From the NCBI GenBank assembly GCA_030062745.1, contig CP099841.1, positions 19,161,398 through 19,225,397 on the forward strand: DNA of 64,000 bases, read 5' to 3'. The position numbers were made by a program, and so were the translations under genes. The first letter of the stretch is position 1, and every line of letters begins with the position of its first letter. This document shows, in pieces, positions 34,991 through 48,388 of the stretch. This stretch comes from Capitulum mitella (Eukaryota; Arthropoda; Thecostraca; Pollicipedomorpha; Pollicipedidae). A model generated the notes under the pieces. The model was not told where the DNA came from. It ran no database searches and saw nothing but the letters and a program-made list of their open reading frames with translations.

Positions 34991-37900
34991 TTTCAAGGCT
35001 GCAACGCTTCCATGGCTAATAGCCAAAAAGCCAGCCGGTCCTTCTCAGGACCATTTAACACCTGACAGATTAACACCTGATCACGGCCGGAGAAATTCGG
35101 CCAAAACGTTGTGTAAACAATAATACACAAGACGAGGACCATAGTCAGAAAAATTCCTCCATCCGTAAAACGAATGAGAATCTTCATATTGTTTCCTCTC
35201 ACATGCTGTAACGGATACTTAACTAGACTTGTTTCTGGTCTGCGCACATTTTTGTAATCACGGAATGGAAAGGAGAAAAGAATTCTGATACCCCGAAATG
35301 ATGGTCTCAAAGACCCATGTTTGATCTTTGTGGGACACCTTTATTTTCAGTCTTTTCAAGCCATGCCACCAGCACAAGACAGAAAACACTGCTGAAAACT
35401 GGTGTGGAAATTGAAGGCATTTAGAGGAAGCTCATCATGGGATACGTTTTAGCAGAAACACTTCATATAAATGGGAACTTAAGCTGTCATGGAATCACAG
35501 CTCTCCGGCAGAAGAAAGCTCTCTTAATCGACCAAAAAACAAATCATGTGGTATGTTTAATGACAGCCTAATTGGAGCAAATGTACCCCTAAGGAAGCAT
35601 GGAAGACTAATAAGCTTTTCAAAAAGCAATCTATGTCTATCCCCGCTGGCTTCCTGAAGAACCACAGCAATTCTTTTATCGCGAATTAACGTAAGGAAGG
35701 AAAATAATCCCAACTGCAATCACTTAAACGTGGTAGCCTTTTTGGACCCTAAACCACATTATCCGCCATGCATTCCAATATTAATAAGCTACACTGAAAG
35801 AAACAACGGGTCACAGGCGCCGAGAAACGCCATCAGCTCGCGCGCTCAAGGATCTTAAACTTGAGCATGTTCCGCATAGCAACCATGAGGCTGGCATAAG
35901 CTTGGCTGTAGATGTGAGGTCTGTTTAGCGACATCTGCCGGTTGAAACTCAAAGCACTAGTTCATTGATCCATGCTATTGGCGCTGCTGTCAGGGAGTGT
36001 CAACATCGTGGCGTTCCGTTTGTCAGATTATCATCCGTTAGGCAAGATAATCGAGGCGAGATGGGGAAAAATACAAAATGACAAAGAAGTTCGCGATGAA
36101 CTCGTAGTATAATAAACATCGATTAGCAGGGTCGATTTTCATCGTCTGGCATACGATACTCCGAAAACTTACTTTGATTCGGGTTAACTATTTAACTGTT
36201 TAACTATTTCTCTTTGACCTTTAAATGGCCTCAAAAGATGCTTAAAAGCAATTTTTTGAGGGAGTGGATGATTCAGGGCCTCAGTGATAGGTGGCAGTTA
36301 TCTGCGAACTGTTTGGCTATATCTCATTCACTGGAGCCCTACTAAATCGCTCAATCTTAATAACGTTAACAAAGACTATGCTTGAAATCCATTGTAAGCA
36401 TTAAAAGCTGGTCTAGGAAACCCAATCAGGAGGCGACTGCAGTTAACTGAAAGTGCTAATGTTGTGTTGATGGAACAAAACTACCGCTGTTATTTTCTTG
36501 TATCGTCGCACATTTCCTCTAGATGGGCCCATGCCAATGCATGCCTGAGTATATTTCATATATGAAGTTTCCATAAACGCCTCTTTTAGATTGAAATCAG
36601 TGATGAAACCATTGTCGTATGTGAATCGAGAGCCTCTCATATTTATGCATTGTCCCCAGCCTTGATTCCCATTTACGCTCTCTCTATGGAATATGCCCTT
36701 CGCATCAATATCATGGCATGTGAAAACGTTTCCTTATCGCCCCATGCCTTGTTTTCAGCACGTAGGCTTAGCGTTGTATTGCCCCCAGTAATGGCTTGTA
36801 CATTTGCTCTTGGCAGTCTACGGCACATTTTATAGGCGATGTGGATGTTTGGTCATCATCAGTGTCATACATCGGCGTAATTGCATGTTTGCATTGCCAA
36901 TTACTGAATTTCAACCCTCACATAAACAGGGGTAAGCATTGGTCTCAGACGAATACAAATAGCCTGGGATGTCTTGAAGAAACACCTCGCGAAGCCGCCC
37001 TAATTCTTGTAGGACGCTGCAATTTTAATTTTGTTTGCAAACACGGTAAGTACGAAAAACCGCCGAATTTCAGCTCGATATTACAAAGGATAGCTTTGGC
37101 GCCGAAAAAGGTTTGGTTTTGGCGCCGTGTATCCGGCACCGTAAACACGGGACGGTCGGATCGGTCCTCGCGGAGTAATAGCTCCAACTGAAAAGCAAAA
37201 ACAGACCTAGAGGTTGTAATACGCAAAGTTTATGTTTCATATGTATATGTCGTATATCTTATTGTTACTTTGAATCCATCTCAGTTCCACTTTAAAAACA
37301 GAACAGAAACATTCTTTCGGGTTTTAGTCTCAGTTCATCTATGGAAAATTGAACATGCGTGTTTTTTGCCTTTTGAATACGTCACCTCCGCTGTCGCCGA
37401 CCATTCAGCCTCCGTCTGGGCTGTTCTCTGGTGTAAACTGCATTTTAATGGGCGCTGGAATTCCGCACTTGAGGGGAATATGCTTGGCTCGGGAGAAAAG
37501 AAATAGGTGGGAAAAAACGGGCAGTCAGATGCAAAATTCAAAAAGCAGAATTCAGAGCGAAGAATTCCCTTTAATTCAAGAGCAACAAAGGAAAACAGAC
37601 AATTTTAGCCGGAGTATGGCCTAGCACAGAATGTTTTTGTGGTAAGATAGGACATCCGCCCGCCAGGCTGCGTCTCGACAATCCTCACAAACGCGTCCCA
37701 ACGTCTCCACGCTTTATTCCCGACTGCCCCCGACGCCAGCGCACATGTCTGTCTGAAATCCGATCTGCGCCCGGGGTCGGCTCGCCAGCCCCGATGTTAA
37801 AAGAACACTGTGATGGCGGGAACGGCTCTGCCTGAGTCCAGGGTCGGCACACGTTGCGACGGCAGGACGGTCCCGCTCACCAACAAAGACCACAGTTTTA

Positions 37901-39608
37901 ATTGAAGATAATATGAGGGCAACCGTGCAGTTCAAGACGGTATACGGGATATAACCGAGAACAATGCAACTCAAGAGCATTAAAGGAACAACCAGCCAAT
38001 TCAAGCTGGCATTGGTCCGGCAAGAGGTCTCATTGCAAGAGCACGAGAAACTCTGTAAGTCACAAGCGCTTGTACAGGAATAAGTAAATTTGTAGCGTGG
38101 AAGCTCGGCCAGCGAGGAAACATCTAAATCGAGAGGCCAAGAGGAGGGTGACAGGGAACTCGAGAACTTGCGACTTGAAGAGAAATTTGCGGACTATCAC
38201 TTATCACGTCACTTCCCCATCACCGCTGTTCACCTCGCGTTAAACGCATTTCTGCATTGGAGAGATGCCCAAACGGCATGAGCGCAAGAAAGGACTACCT
38301 ATATACTACATAAGCTTGTGTAAACTCATACGTGTTTGCACCAAGCCAATACAATGTGAGGGGAAGGCGTTCACAAGACAAAGGAGATGTACCTGGGGGA
38401 CAGAATGGACGGTAAGGAACAAACTCAGATGGCCAGCCGTGGCAGGACGCGCGACACCGCCAGCACAGGCCGGTCGGGGGCGGCCGGCCGGCGGATCGCC
38501 ACCCAGTGCCGCGGCTGAGTAACCACCGGCGCGGGCCGGGGTACCCGCCGGCCGGCGGATCGCCACCCAGTGCCGCACGTGAGCGTCGTAGCACCGGCGC
38601 GAACATCTGCCTTAATGGCCCAACAGTTTCTGCACGGAATGAACTGGTGTTTAAGGAAAATCGGAGTAATTTTGATGTTTCTTTTCTTAGGGTCCGGGTG
38701 TAGACCAAACGCCTTTTCGCCTGCATCTGGCTAGGGGGTTTACATTCCCACTGTGTGGGGTAAGAGTCCAAGAGCCAGAGGCTCCAGGCGTTGGCGACGA
38801 TGAATGTTGGTCAGACGGCCTCATCTATCAGAATTATTCACCTGCAAGGCTCAGCTTATAGCTCTGGGAATGGCTGTCGTAATGATCTGGTAAAAAGCAT
38901 TGGCAAAGGCTCAAGGATTTAGCGAAACACAGTTTAATCCCATGCAACATACAGATGTCACTGTGCATATGACCCCGCGCGAAACAACAAACACCGAAGC
39001 GATGCTAGTTTGCGAGAATACGGAAGTCGAAATTCAGTTTTTTGTCTCTGTAAGACCACCATTCATTCTTATTCGTCTAATCTGGAAAAGTATAGGATGG
39101 AAATAATCTTCTCAATTTATTTGCAAATGTGTTCTGAACCAGAACTGAGGCTCTTGGAAACAAAAGAACCGTACTCAGAGGTAGGATTTTTTTCTGGAAC
39201 CCTGGCATTCCATTGTAACTCCATGGGCTCTTCTCATATGTTCCTTCTCATACCCAACAAACCGTCTCCTTAACCCTATTCCCGGCAGGGGGGTTGAATG
39301 CCCCCCTCAGATCTTTGCTTGCCATTTCCAGGGTTTCAGACGCAGCTTTACGAAGCTTGGTCACTTTTCCTACCTATTCTTTCTACGTAATGTGACAAAA
39401 TTTCGTAATTCTTTTTAGTTAAGGGGCGAAGTCAGGCCACGTTTTTGGGAGACAACTCAGGTCATTTTTGGCCCTGTTGAGTGTAAAAAATGGCTGCGAA
39501 AAATAACACTTTTAGGATAGAACTTAGATTTTTATATGGGTGTATAAGCCAATAGTTAGGCAATCATGAAAATATAATTTTGTCAATCTGAGGTCATTTT
39601 AGAAGGTG

Positions 39609-39620
39609 AGGTCAAGGTCA
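39609..39620 (+). promoter_or_regulatory. AGGTCAAGGTCA motif in element A
   Basis: Two directly abutting AGGTCA half-sites, with TCAAGGTCA matching the extended half-site of FTZ-F1/ERR-type orphan nuclear receptors. Seen in sequence; binding is inference. Confidence 0.4.
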
Positions 39621-39915
39621 TAATTCAAAATTTGGTTTTGTGGTAATAATTTTAGCTGCATTGTTCCAAATATCAAACCTGGAATATATATGACGAACAA
39701 GGGTGCACTATATTTGTGTTCCAAGTTTAAGGCTTATATCAGGTCGGGTCAAGGAGCTATGACCTAAAATGTCAGTTCGCGTACCCCAAATCACAACAGC
39801 CGTAAAATGACATTTTAGAAATGGAGTGAATTCAGGTGACTGGAAACGTTTTAAAACAATATGAAATGTATTCAAGATCATTTCATGTCACTATTAGGTC
39901 ACTGGAGGTCATTTA

Positions 39916-39928
39916 AGGTCAAAGGTCG
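39916..39928 (+). promoter_or_regulatory. DR1-like nuclear-receptor motif in element A
   Basis: AGGTCA, one A, AGGTCG: a direct repeat with 1-nt spacing, the arrangement used by HNF4/RXR-type receptors. A further AGGTCA precedes it at 39905. Function is inference. Confidence 0.4.
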
Positions 39929-40589
39929 TAAGTTGGCCTGATGAACATGTGACCATGAAAGTCCCCTTTTTTATATCTCTAGACCGCCCATGTTAACATA
40001 ATACAAACAGTGTAATACGATTTGCACTTCTACAGCATAACATGACCAGTAAAGGATAAAAAGTGTTTTTAGCCTTTTCATTTATCTAGTTTTCGAAAAA
40101 CTAATCCTCCTAATTTAATACCTTGTGAACGTCCATAAATTTTCTCAAAAGTTGAAACGTCTGGGTCCGTGGTAAAAGTCCAGTCGATACTCTCTCAATT
40201 CATGCCAATTTCATCAAAATCGTTCCATAAACAACAGAGTTATATCAAGTCAAAAATGTCCCAATTTTGACTTTTTTGTACCCTCTGTCCATCTCTTTCA
40301 AATATTTGAAAATCTCCTTTTGTAAAAATGTACTCTACATCACGGCAAATCGATTGCCGTTTGTTGCGATCAAATCGGACGTGTAGTTCTCGAGATCGGG
40401 GGGGGAACGAATCCCCCCGGCGGGAATCGGCCATACCATCTAGCCCACCGGGGCAAGGGTTAAACTACGTACTCGCTTTCTAATCAACTCTAGACGACTG
40501 TTTCCTCCAAAAACCGGTTTTCGAGAGTGAAATCGCCATTTCGAAATCACGATTCTCCGTCTGAATTTCATCCATGTCTCAGTGCGGAG

Positions 40590-40980
40590 ACGACGCCACT
40601 AGGTCCGGAGACCGAGCCCGCCAGCCGGCGCGACCAGTCGGCCGGTCTCCGCGCCTCCGTCGGCCGGTCGGCAGACGTGCGCCGCCGCGCCACCCGGGCG
40701 GGTCATTAGAAAGACGGTCGGTCCGGCCGGCGGCACGTCTCGGCCGGCGGCGGCCAAAGGTCGCGCCGTGCCGCCGCCCGCGGCCGCGCTCATCACGGCC
40801 ACGTGTCAACGGCGCGACCCTTTATTGGACGGCCCGGTCGCGGCCGGCCGAGCCGCGCGACCCGGGCCGCCGCCAGGTCCACAGGCCGTCACCTGTTGCC
40901 GGACGGCACCGGGCCGGCGGGGCAGGCGCCGCGGCGCCGAGCTGCCGCGCCGTGCGCCGTCCATGTGATGTTTGTCGGGA
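40590..40980. other. GC-rich island
   Basis: Rich in CGGCCGG-type words, lying between inverted-repeat elements A and B. Another island follows at about 41.46-41.72 kb. No gene recognised. Confidence 0.55.
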
Positions 40981-41964
40981 ATAGCTGCACAGTTAATTTG
41001 CCTTTTATATGCGGACGTGAGGGTGATGGAGCGTGATAAGTTATCAACGACGGCAAGGGACTGTCACGTGGTACTGGCGCTGCTGCGGCTTCTTAAAATT
41101 TCAAGCAGCTCGTCAATTAGCGTAAGTCATTTAATCCAAGACGCCGCAATACTGATATGTTATAACATAATGCGCAAGTTACATCAACGGGAACTCATGA
41201 TATGCATTGTTGGGACTAGTGCTATACGATCATGGTCCAGTTCATGGACATATTCCTTTAGAGCATTTTTAATTGTATTAAAGGCGTCAGATGCAGATGG
41301 AAAATACGTAGAGAGCCCATCTGTGAGCACATTCATGCGGCTGTGATGACAGGACTCGTATACCCCAACTCCGGCAGCCAAATCAGTTCTGATACTAATC
41401 TCACAATTCAGGCCTGTTCACCGACGTCATTAGCGTCAATTTGCGCTCAGTCATGCGTGCCAATTCTGCGCAGCCTGCATCCCGCTGACGGCCTCCCGGC
41501 GACGAGCGAGGCTGTCACACGCGAGACGCCGACTCACGTCCAACGTAACGAGACGAACGTCAGCCGTAACGAGCGGACATTGGTCGCGGCGCGCGGCCGG
41601 GACGCGATCGAAGCCGTCAGTCCGATCGAGCGGCGCCGCCGAGCGATCGGTCGGCTCGGACCCGGCTGGACGCCACCACCTGCCATCAGACGCATCTCCG
41701 CCGACCGAGGCGCCATGTCGACTGCGAGCGGACCTCAGTTAAACGAGTGTGCCACTCTCAGTTCCAGGTCTGCCAGCTTTGTGCATGTGACGAATAAGAC
41801 CAGTGATGTGCCGCTGTGTTCAGGTTCCAAGCCACGCCGCCGACCTCATCATTTTCTTAACATTGCAAATAGAATATCTAATCCAGATCTCGTCGTAGGC
41901 TGTTGGCTGTTGATACATGGCCAGAAACATCTTTTTGCATTCTTGGGGAGAATGCATGGTTTGA

Positions 41965-43200
41965 TTAACCCGCGCACAAACATAAACAACCGTCGGTCCG
42001 TTTCGAACATCGGCAACTGGGGGGGGGGGGCAGTTGGCTGCCCCCCTCTAACTCACAAACAGTTGGTCGCACGATAAAAATTGGAATACCGTTGGAAAGC
42101 CTGTGACGAGTAGAGCTCGAAACTGGTCTCATTTTTCAGTTTTAGATGATATGTAAGCCAATTTACGCCCTATATATGTTTTTTCATAGCCCACTGCATG
42201 AGACCGAGAAATGGCCTGAATCTCAAGGGTTGTGACTAATAACGCATAGGTAAAGGCACCAGCGTACAAGTAAAGGTCCGCGGATGCCGATACACGTCTA
42301 ATTTCCCAGATTTGTTCAATATATACGCCGAAACGTTGAGTTAAAGACACGGCAATTCTCCCGCCAGCTGTCGGTGTGCGCCGCTACCGTATGCACTAAC
42401 AAATTGACGGGAACTAATTTTATCGTTCCTTTATTTTTTCCAAAAAAACGATCTATATATATTTTATTGATCTTTGTGGTCATTGTGATGGTTTCTCATG
42501 CTTAAATTTTGGAAAAATTAATTAGTTACCAATCTACACAATTGGCGGAGCTTTATTCGCAGAAGCCTGTTGATCTAAAAAATATACTTATTTTTTCAAA
42601 CTTTTTGAGGTTCCTGGTATTACTTACGTCTGTGCAAGCTATTTCTGCCATTTTCTCCCATTCTGAGTAATTCATCGTCGATTTTGACGGTGTTACATTT
42701 TGGCTCACCACAGTTATTCGTGGCCTGACCTCAGGTCAATCGCTGGAAGTCATTGATATTTTGCCCAATGACGGTAACTAGATGTCTGCTTGACTTCACA
42801 CTAAAAATGTTATGAAATATTCCGTCAATTTCCAGAAAAACGGCGACATGTCTTAAAAATGGGCTTAACCTTAGGTCAATGACCCGGAAAATTTCGAAAA
42901 ATCTGAGATAGCAGATTTGTTGCATCTATCACGATCACTCATCCCTGAAAGTATTATTGAGATATCTTGTTTTTCAAAAAAAGTTACAGGGCGCTAAACT
43001 TTTTTGGACATAGGTTCTTTTGACCTGACCTAGGTCAGGCACCTGACCTGACCTGAAGTCAAAATTCTGACACGAGATGTAGAATTGATGGAGCAAAAGG
43101 TATACAAAGTTTCATGACTCTGTGTTCGTTGGTTCTCTCGCAATCCCAGAAAAACCTCAGGGGGGCAGTCAACTGCCCCCCCCAGTCGGGGACGGGTTAA
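41965..43200. mobile_element. Inverted-repeat element B
   Basis: The right end, reversed, reads TTAACCCGTCCCCGACTGGG, then a hairpin of GGGGGGCAGTTGACTGCCCC type. The left end has the matching GGGGGGCAGTTGGCTGCCCC motif near 42015 and TTAACCC at 41965, but the spacing between them is longer than on the right, so the left boundary is uncertain. The interior has direct and everted TGACCT/AGGTCA repeats. No coding frame. Confidence 0.55.
42726..42738. promoter_or_regulatory. Everted TGACCT-C-AGGTCA motif in element B
   Basis: Two perfect half-sites in everted orientation with one base between them. The element has further TGACCT/AGGTCA words near 43020-43065. Confidence 0.35.
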
Positions 43201-45488
43201 AGCAAGTGCTGAACAACTATGTCACTGAAAAAAAATCGATGCCGAAATCGTTTCAAAGGCCTTGCAGAGCACGTACTAATAGCAAAAATGTTTGGAAATA
43301 CCGTTTTAAGCAGAACTGAAGCGTATTTTTGGTAACTTTTTAAAAGAGCAAACAGGAAAAAGATGTAGACCATAAGACGTTGCGAAAACTCAAACTGCGC
43401 AAACAGCATCAACGTTATCGGTTAAATGACACCAAAACCTTTCAGAAATGGTTCACATAATACAATTTATTATGACAGGAACTTTACTGCATTGAAATTG
43501 GGTTCTTAAATTTAACACCTTCGCTGTGTGCCAAAGTTCTGATGGTTATACAAAATGGATAATTGGAAATCGATAAGTTTCTAGTAGATTGCTAACGCAA
43601 TCATTGTATACAGGTGGTGATGCTATCCTGTTTCTTTTCCTCCTCCCAGTTTTTAGGTACTTTGTCAATGATTGCAGAACTTGCGTAATCGATACCTGCA
43701 AGAAAAATCAACGTCTCAAATTTGTTTGTTGAACACCTTAGTCTTTTCAATACTTCAGCACCGGCAGATTCGTGCTCAGGAGCCCGTTGGGCATTATTTG
43801 GACTATAAAATAGACAACTTGGTTTGATTTAAAGGACAGCTTAATTCGTCTGGCGGAGATGAAATGATGGAAATGAAACGCTGCGTTTCTTTGGAAGAAC
43901 TATCATCATTTATAGCTTACATTCAAATAGCATATCGCCTCTGCACGCACAAATCATGCGCATAAGCGTGAGGTACGATTTCGTGAGTATGTTTTGTTTT
44001 TGCTTTTTTCATCCCGATCAAATGTCGGAAAAATTAACGGAGAGGTAAATGAACGCAAGTAACTGTACGTTAAACTTGTGTATGCCTTGCAGCAATTACT
44101 AGGGAGAAGATAGAATGTTCTGAATAGCTCAGCGTGATCAACATCAAACGATCACAAGAACGTATTCATAATGCTATAGGTGACGAATACTTTGAGGATA
44201 ACACATAACCTAAAATATGACTAAAACCTGTAACAAGAATGCGGTCAACGGCTTCCCCTCCCTTCCTCTGCACATTTCAGCATTCCGCCCGACGCTGGCC
44301 GCTGGAGGCGGGTGCAGCCTCACAGAGATTCCCATTCACCGAGGCCATCGTCATCAGCGTGCGGCAGCTTAACGTACTGCTGAAAAATCACCGACCTGTG
44401 GGTTTCATCATATACTGTTCCTGATTTAGGGCCGGTAAAAACCCTCGGTATTTGGCATTTTGTCAAAACCCCATGTCCAATTGCCATAAATGGCCCAGAA
44501 CGTAAAGCACTTTTTTGGAAGTCTATTTGTAAGGCCAAAAACATATATTTGTCTTTTAATGTTATCGGAATCTGTTTCATATTGTTCTTGGAATGTAGAA
44601 TCAAAAGAAGTCTAGCGGTAAGGTAAAAATTCGATAATCCTCGCTATCCACTATATTCCTACACTCTGACATCGGTTTTATATACTGCATCAACACGCTG
44701 TGTATGTACCCGGCTTGTCATGCCTGTCCGCAGATATAAGGATATGGTGGCAGTTTTCATGTAGATGGTGTGATACAATCGTCTTAATGATCTATAGTCG
44801 ACGCAATGGGCACCCCAGCATTGAGTTGCACTTATGTCATTAAGAAAGTTTGCCACTGTTTTCTTCTTGCATATCTCGTGTTCTTAAATGGCATACTAAT
44901 CAAATATGAACATAGCTCCACCTTCGCCACGACACTTTATATTTGCGGCAAATTTCTGAAGTTAAGGCAACAAAAAATTAAACAATGACTAGCTAGAAAT
45001 ACCGGCCTTCGATGTGCAGCTTCCAGGCAGTTCACGAACTGGCCTGACAAACCCGAAAACAACCAATGCTGTCTCACTTTACACGGTTCATGCTCGCTTT
45101 TGCGAAACTGAAGAAGAGAAAATCGCCTCTAATTCTATAGTGCAAATAGGTACCTGATTACATGCCCCATATCGTGGCTTCACATCGGCTTATTTTCCCT
45201 CGACTGGCATGGATATGGAATTATGACATATTCAGTCGACAGTCGCATGCAACTCAACATGCCCTTCTCAAAACAGGGCCTTCGATTTGGTGCTGTAACA
45301 GGCGTCTACATACGTAAAGAACGAGGGCATTGCTTTTGAAGACGCCCTATATTGCTGACCAGTCCCACGGCGCCGTCCGTTCGGACTCACCTGTCGGCTG
45401 CGCCGTTCGACAGAAATGTGCCGTTGTGCACGCGGTTACGATTTCCGCTCTTACAATGCTATTGATAACTGACTGGACTACCGTGACT

Positions 45489-45570
45489 AGTAGCTTGGTT
45501 GGTAAAGCGCTCATGTCCCAGTCCTTGTGCAGGCAGGCAGCTTCGAGCGAGCTAGTTTCGAGTCACTTTG
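45489..45570 (+). mobile_element. Possible tRNA-like SINE head
   Basis: TAGCTTGGTTGGTAAAGCGC fits an A box and AGTTTCGAGTC a weak B box about 60 nt on. There is no clear tail. Low confidence. Confidence 0.3.
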
Positions 45571-48023
45571 GCGCCCGATATTCGGCTCGCGTTTCAGCTT
45601 CCCATTGGCCAAAAGAGGGCCATGCAGACTGCCACACGATCGTGGCCTCCTTTGGAATGTCGTTAAACGTTCACCACAAAACCAGCTGTTGCCTTTAACT
45701 GCGCACTTGAGTGGCAGTTCAGAGACCGTACAAGCACAGACTCTTATCGTAAACATTAGAATAGCATGTCATAGTTAAACAAAACCAAAACCAAAAAAGA
45801 GATGGCCGAGCATAAAATTCGTGTCGTCTGTTGGCAAAAATTTGCCTTTCATCAGCTATTACGCACGCTATTCGCAAGCTTTCATCGAGCTTTTTGAGGA
45901 CAATGGGAACATCAGATCAAGCAGTGCTTTCCTCTTCTTGTTTTCCATTTCAGCTTTACATATAGGTGGACCGACCCGATGTGAGCTCCACCTTCTGAAC
46001 TATATCACTTAGCTGTAACCGTATGGATTTTGCGGACAGTTCTTTATCCTTGGTTCATGAAACGAATGCACTGACTACCGCTGACTCCGGACAGCTCCCT
46101 CGTATCTGACGCGCAGGAGCCAGAAAGATGTCGGCGCATGTTGTCCAACATGAACACAGATCTATGCGACTATGCGAGGTCATGAACTCCGGGGTCGTTG
46201 CCATTGCTTAGACAGTTGGTACATTGCCACGCAATAGCTGAGTAATGTCACGAAAACGTCCACCACCGTAAGTGCTGTGTTCGACCACTCACAGACATAC
46301 TCCTCTTTATGGACATCTTCCTCAACTGTGAATCATCAAGACTGAAACAATGCCGGGCCCATTATTTAAGAACATTACGTGAAAGTGGGCAGAACACTCA
46401 GTCTCATGAAAAAGTGGGGAAAGCTCCGGAGACGTCAGCGGGTGCACATTCATCACTCGTGTTTTTCCAGATCGTGTAAAAATCGATTAGATCGAGAAGA
46501 ATGGCTTGGCGTAATGGGATATGTAGACAAAGAAAATGTTTCATAGAAATGACCCCGGGACTATTTTTGTCTTGGACGCCATTTCGTTTCAGGTCTGCTC
46601 GTTATGCTCCACACGTCATGAATCTGACTGGGTGATTTTCAGCTGAGTTTCATCGCGACAGATTTAGCACACACAACTTCTGAAGTTCAGATAATAGCTG
46701 GATGACTGAGATCCAGAAGTTTGAAACAAAATTGCAGACTTCCAACACATAAGAGCTGGACACATGCAGGTTTCATCAAAAACGGTCAGACTGAATGCAT
46801 CACATTCCCTTCCAGACGCTGAATTTCCTAAAACATCTAGCTTTTGATCTGTCTCAGAACAGCATGGAGCTCTGTCAAGGAGCCCATGTCAAGTCTTCTG
46901 CTCTTTGTGGTAACATCTCTGGCTCCCAAACTGCGTGACAGTCAATGCGATTCGAATCTCAGATATTGAGCGCCATGAGGCCCGACGGAGAAAGTGTCGT
47001 GTGTGATCGTGTGTGAACGTGTCCAGACCTCAAGATGTGGTACTCATACATTCGCTGCACAGCCAGGGAACAACATCGACGGACTCGGAGCGTCCGTGCT
47101 GGCTGGCTGTGCTCACGGATATATCCGGGAAATTTTCGGGCTCTCATGCGCGAACAGTTTTCGCTAACGCATGAGTATGAAAGCCAGATGGGTAAAAAGC
47201 AGGTAAACCAAAGCATGCTCTCCAGGAAGTAGGGAGTGACATCAGTTTTTCATGGTTTCAGCACATATTCCGGATGCTTTGTCAAAGCAAGACAGGCGAC
47301 CAATTTTCGGTGCCAGCGACGAACGAGCAAAGAGATGAAAGGCATGGTCCAGTAATGCTCTGAAGGTTTGGCTTTGGGCAGGCTTTAATCTTAGCCCCGT
47401 CTAAATTGATTTTGCTTGTCTCAGAGGGACGTTCCTCCAATGGTGATGGCCATCTTACAAGGTAGATTATTCTTCATCCGCAAAAGCTTAGCGCAAAGCA
47501 AAACGCCAAGGAAACCGGTGGATTTTCCAAGTGCCCGTAGAATCTGTCAGGGCAAATGGACTTAACACTGGAGAAAAGTGTTCATTAGGGTTTCCTTGAG
47601 TTGCAGGGTGAAAGTTTACACAACACAGCAAAACATATTTAGATTTACAAGCCTTGTGTAACTTAATTATGCTGACGTTTGCTTTGTGGCTGTACACGTA
47701 ACGATAACGGCCTGTTTCTACTTTTTTGTCAAACAAATTAAAAACGGCCCATTGATGTCAGCCATCGAGTACCCCAATGGTTAAAAGCATTTCGTTTTTT
47801 TCTTTTACTCTCGGTAAAGAGGAATTGATTCCAACCTAAACATCATCTCATATATTGTCACCCAAAAGCCACTTTGGCATTCTTTTACGAGTCAACAGCA
47901 AGATCAGCGAGACATCCATTTCCCTTGCATCTGGCCGGGAGCAGACCACCGCCCGCCGTCCGTGCGCCAAATCCCGCGCCCTCTCCGCGGTCTTGCCGGT
48001 CTCCCGACAGCCACGCGCCTCAC

Positions 48024-48388
48024 CTGGGACAGCGCTGCGTCTCCGTCGGCGGCAGATGGAACGGCGTGCTGCACGAGAGGTGGGCGCCGCCGCTGCCGGG
48101 CGCCACCGCGCGCACGCCGTCCAGGCCGCTGACCAGCTGCAGGGCCGCCGTCTCCGGCGGCCGGCCCTGCAGCGGCGCCTCGCCGTCGGCCGTCGCGCCG
48201 GCCGACGGCGGGGTCCTCTCGGTCGCGGCTCTGGGGCTCGGTGAAGCCGCCGACCGCGCCGCCGCCGCGGCCGCCGCCGTCCGCTCGCCGCGGAGTGAAG
48301 AGCCGGCCGCGGTCTGGCGGCGGGTCGCCTGGCGTCGCTGCGTGCTCCGCTGCTTCATGCGCACGCTGTAGGTGCGGGCGGAGATCAT
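48024..48388 (-). CDS. cac: Candidate first coding exon of cac (Ala/Pro-rich N-terminus)
   Basis: The frame opens with an ATG at 48388 (A at -3) and encodes about 121 residues: a basic start (MISARTYSVRMKQRS) followed by Ala-, Pro-, Thr- and Gly-rich low-complexity sequence. It ends in a textbook donor (CAG|GTGAGG) with two bases left over, which is the phase the next supported exon at 22060 needs. It lies in a GC-rich island suited to a promoter and first exon. Cav2 channels often have poorly conserved low-complexity N-termini, so similarity cannot confirm it. Against it: GC-rich DNA gives chance open frames, the implied intron is about 26 kb, and a good internal start exists at 21972. Treat as plausible, not established. 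Confidence 0.4.

Larger units (their letters stand above)
39270..40463. mobile_element. Inverted-repeat element A, TTAA-flanked
   Basis: Bounded by TTAACCC at the left and GGGTTAA at the right. Subterminal ends carry the family palindrome (CAGGGGGGTTGAATGCCCCC on the left; a GGGGGGGAACG...TCCCCCC version on the right). TTAA next to CCC...GGG recalls piggyBac-type insertions. There is no transposase frame, so a non-autonomous (MITE-like) copy is likely. The interior contains many AGGTCA half-sites. About 1.2 kb. Confidence 0.6.
22061..48023 (-). other. Long 5' intron (or 5' flank) of cac, ~26 kb
   Basis: Its 3' end is a good acceptor (TTCTTTTCCCGGCAG) before the N-terminal exon. No further cac exon or other gene is recognisable inside. 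It contains GC-rich islands (about 23.2-23.5, 24.6-25.3, 29.1-29.8, 38.4-38.6, 40.6-41.0 and 41.5-41.7 kb), three inverted-repeat elements (about 26.3-27.6, 39.3-40.5 and 42.0-43.2 kb), and tRNA-like SINE heads near 34.9 and 45.5 kb. The rest is AT-rich with nothing I can interpret. If the candidate first exon is wrong, this is wholly or partly promoter-proximal flank. Confidence 0.5.
210..48388 (-). other. cac: cac (Cav2-type calcium channel alpha-1) gene, 5' part
   Basis: Gene span built from the exons listed separately. Joined, they read from a cytoplasmic N-terminus through domain I S1-S6 into the I-II linker of a voltage-gated calcium channel alpha-1 subunit. This is the pore protein that admits calcium at presynaptic active zones and in some excitable cells. 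Cav2/cacophony identity, rather than Cav1 or Cav3, rests on pieces such as [41 protein letters not shown] and EERTTEEEKMHIMEARR, which resemble arthropod cac closely. All junction phases agree. Domains II-IV and the C-terminus lie off the left edge. The 5' limit at 48388 depends on a tentative first exon; without it the supported gene begins at 22060. Confidence 0.95.

Noticed and set aside
37714-38004. Hydrophobic frame on the minus strand (MNWLVVPLMLLSCIVL...) resembling a membrane segment
   Set aside because: Isolated, no acceptor in phase, no family resemblance, and the second half is not membrane-like. Probably chance.
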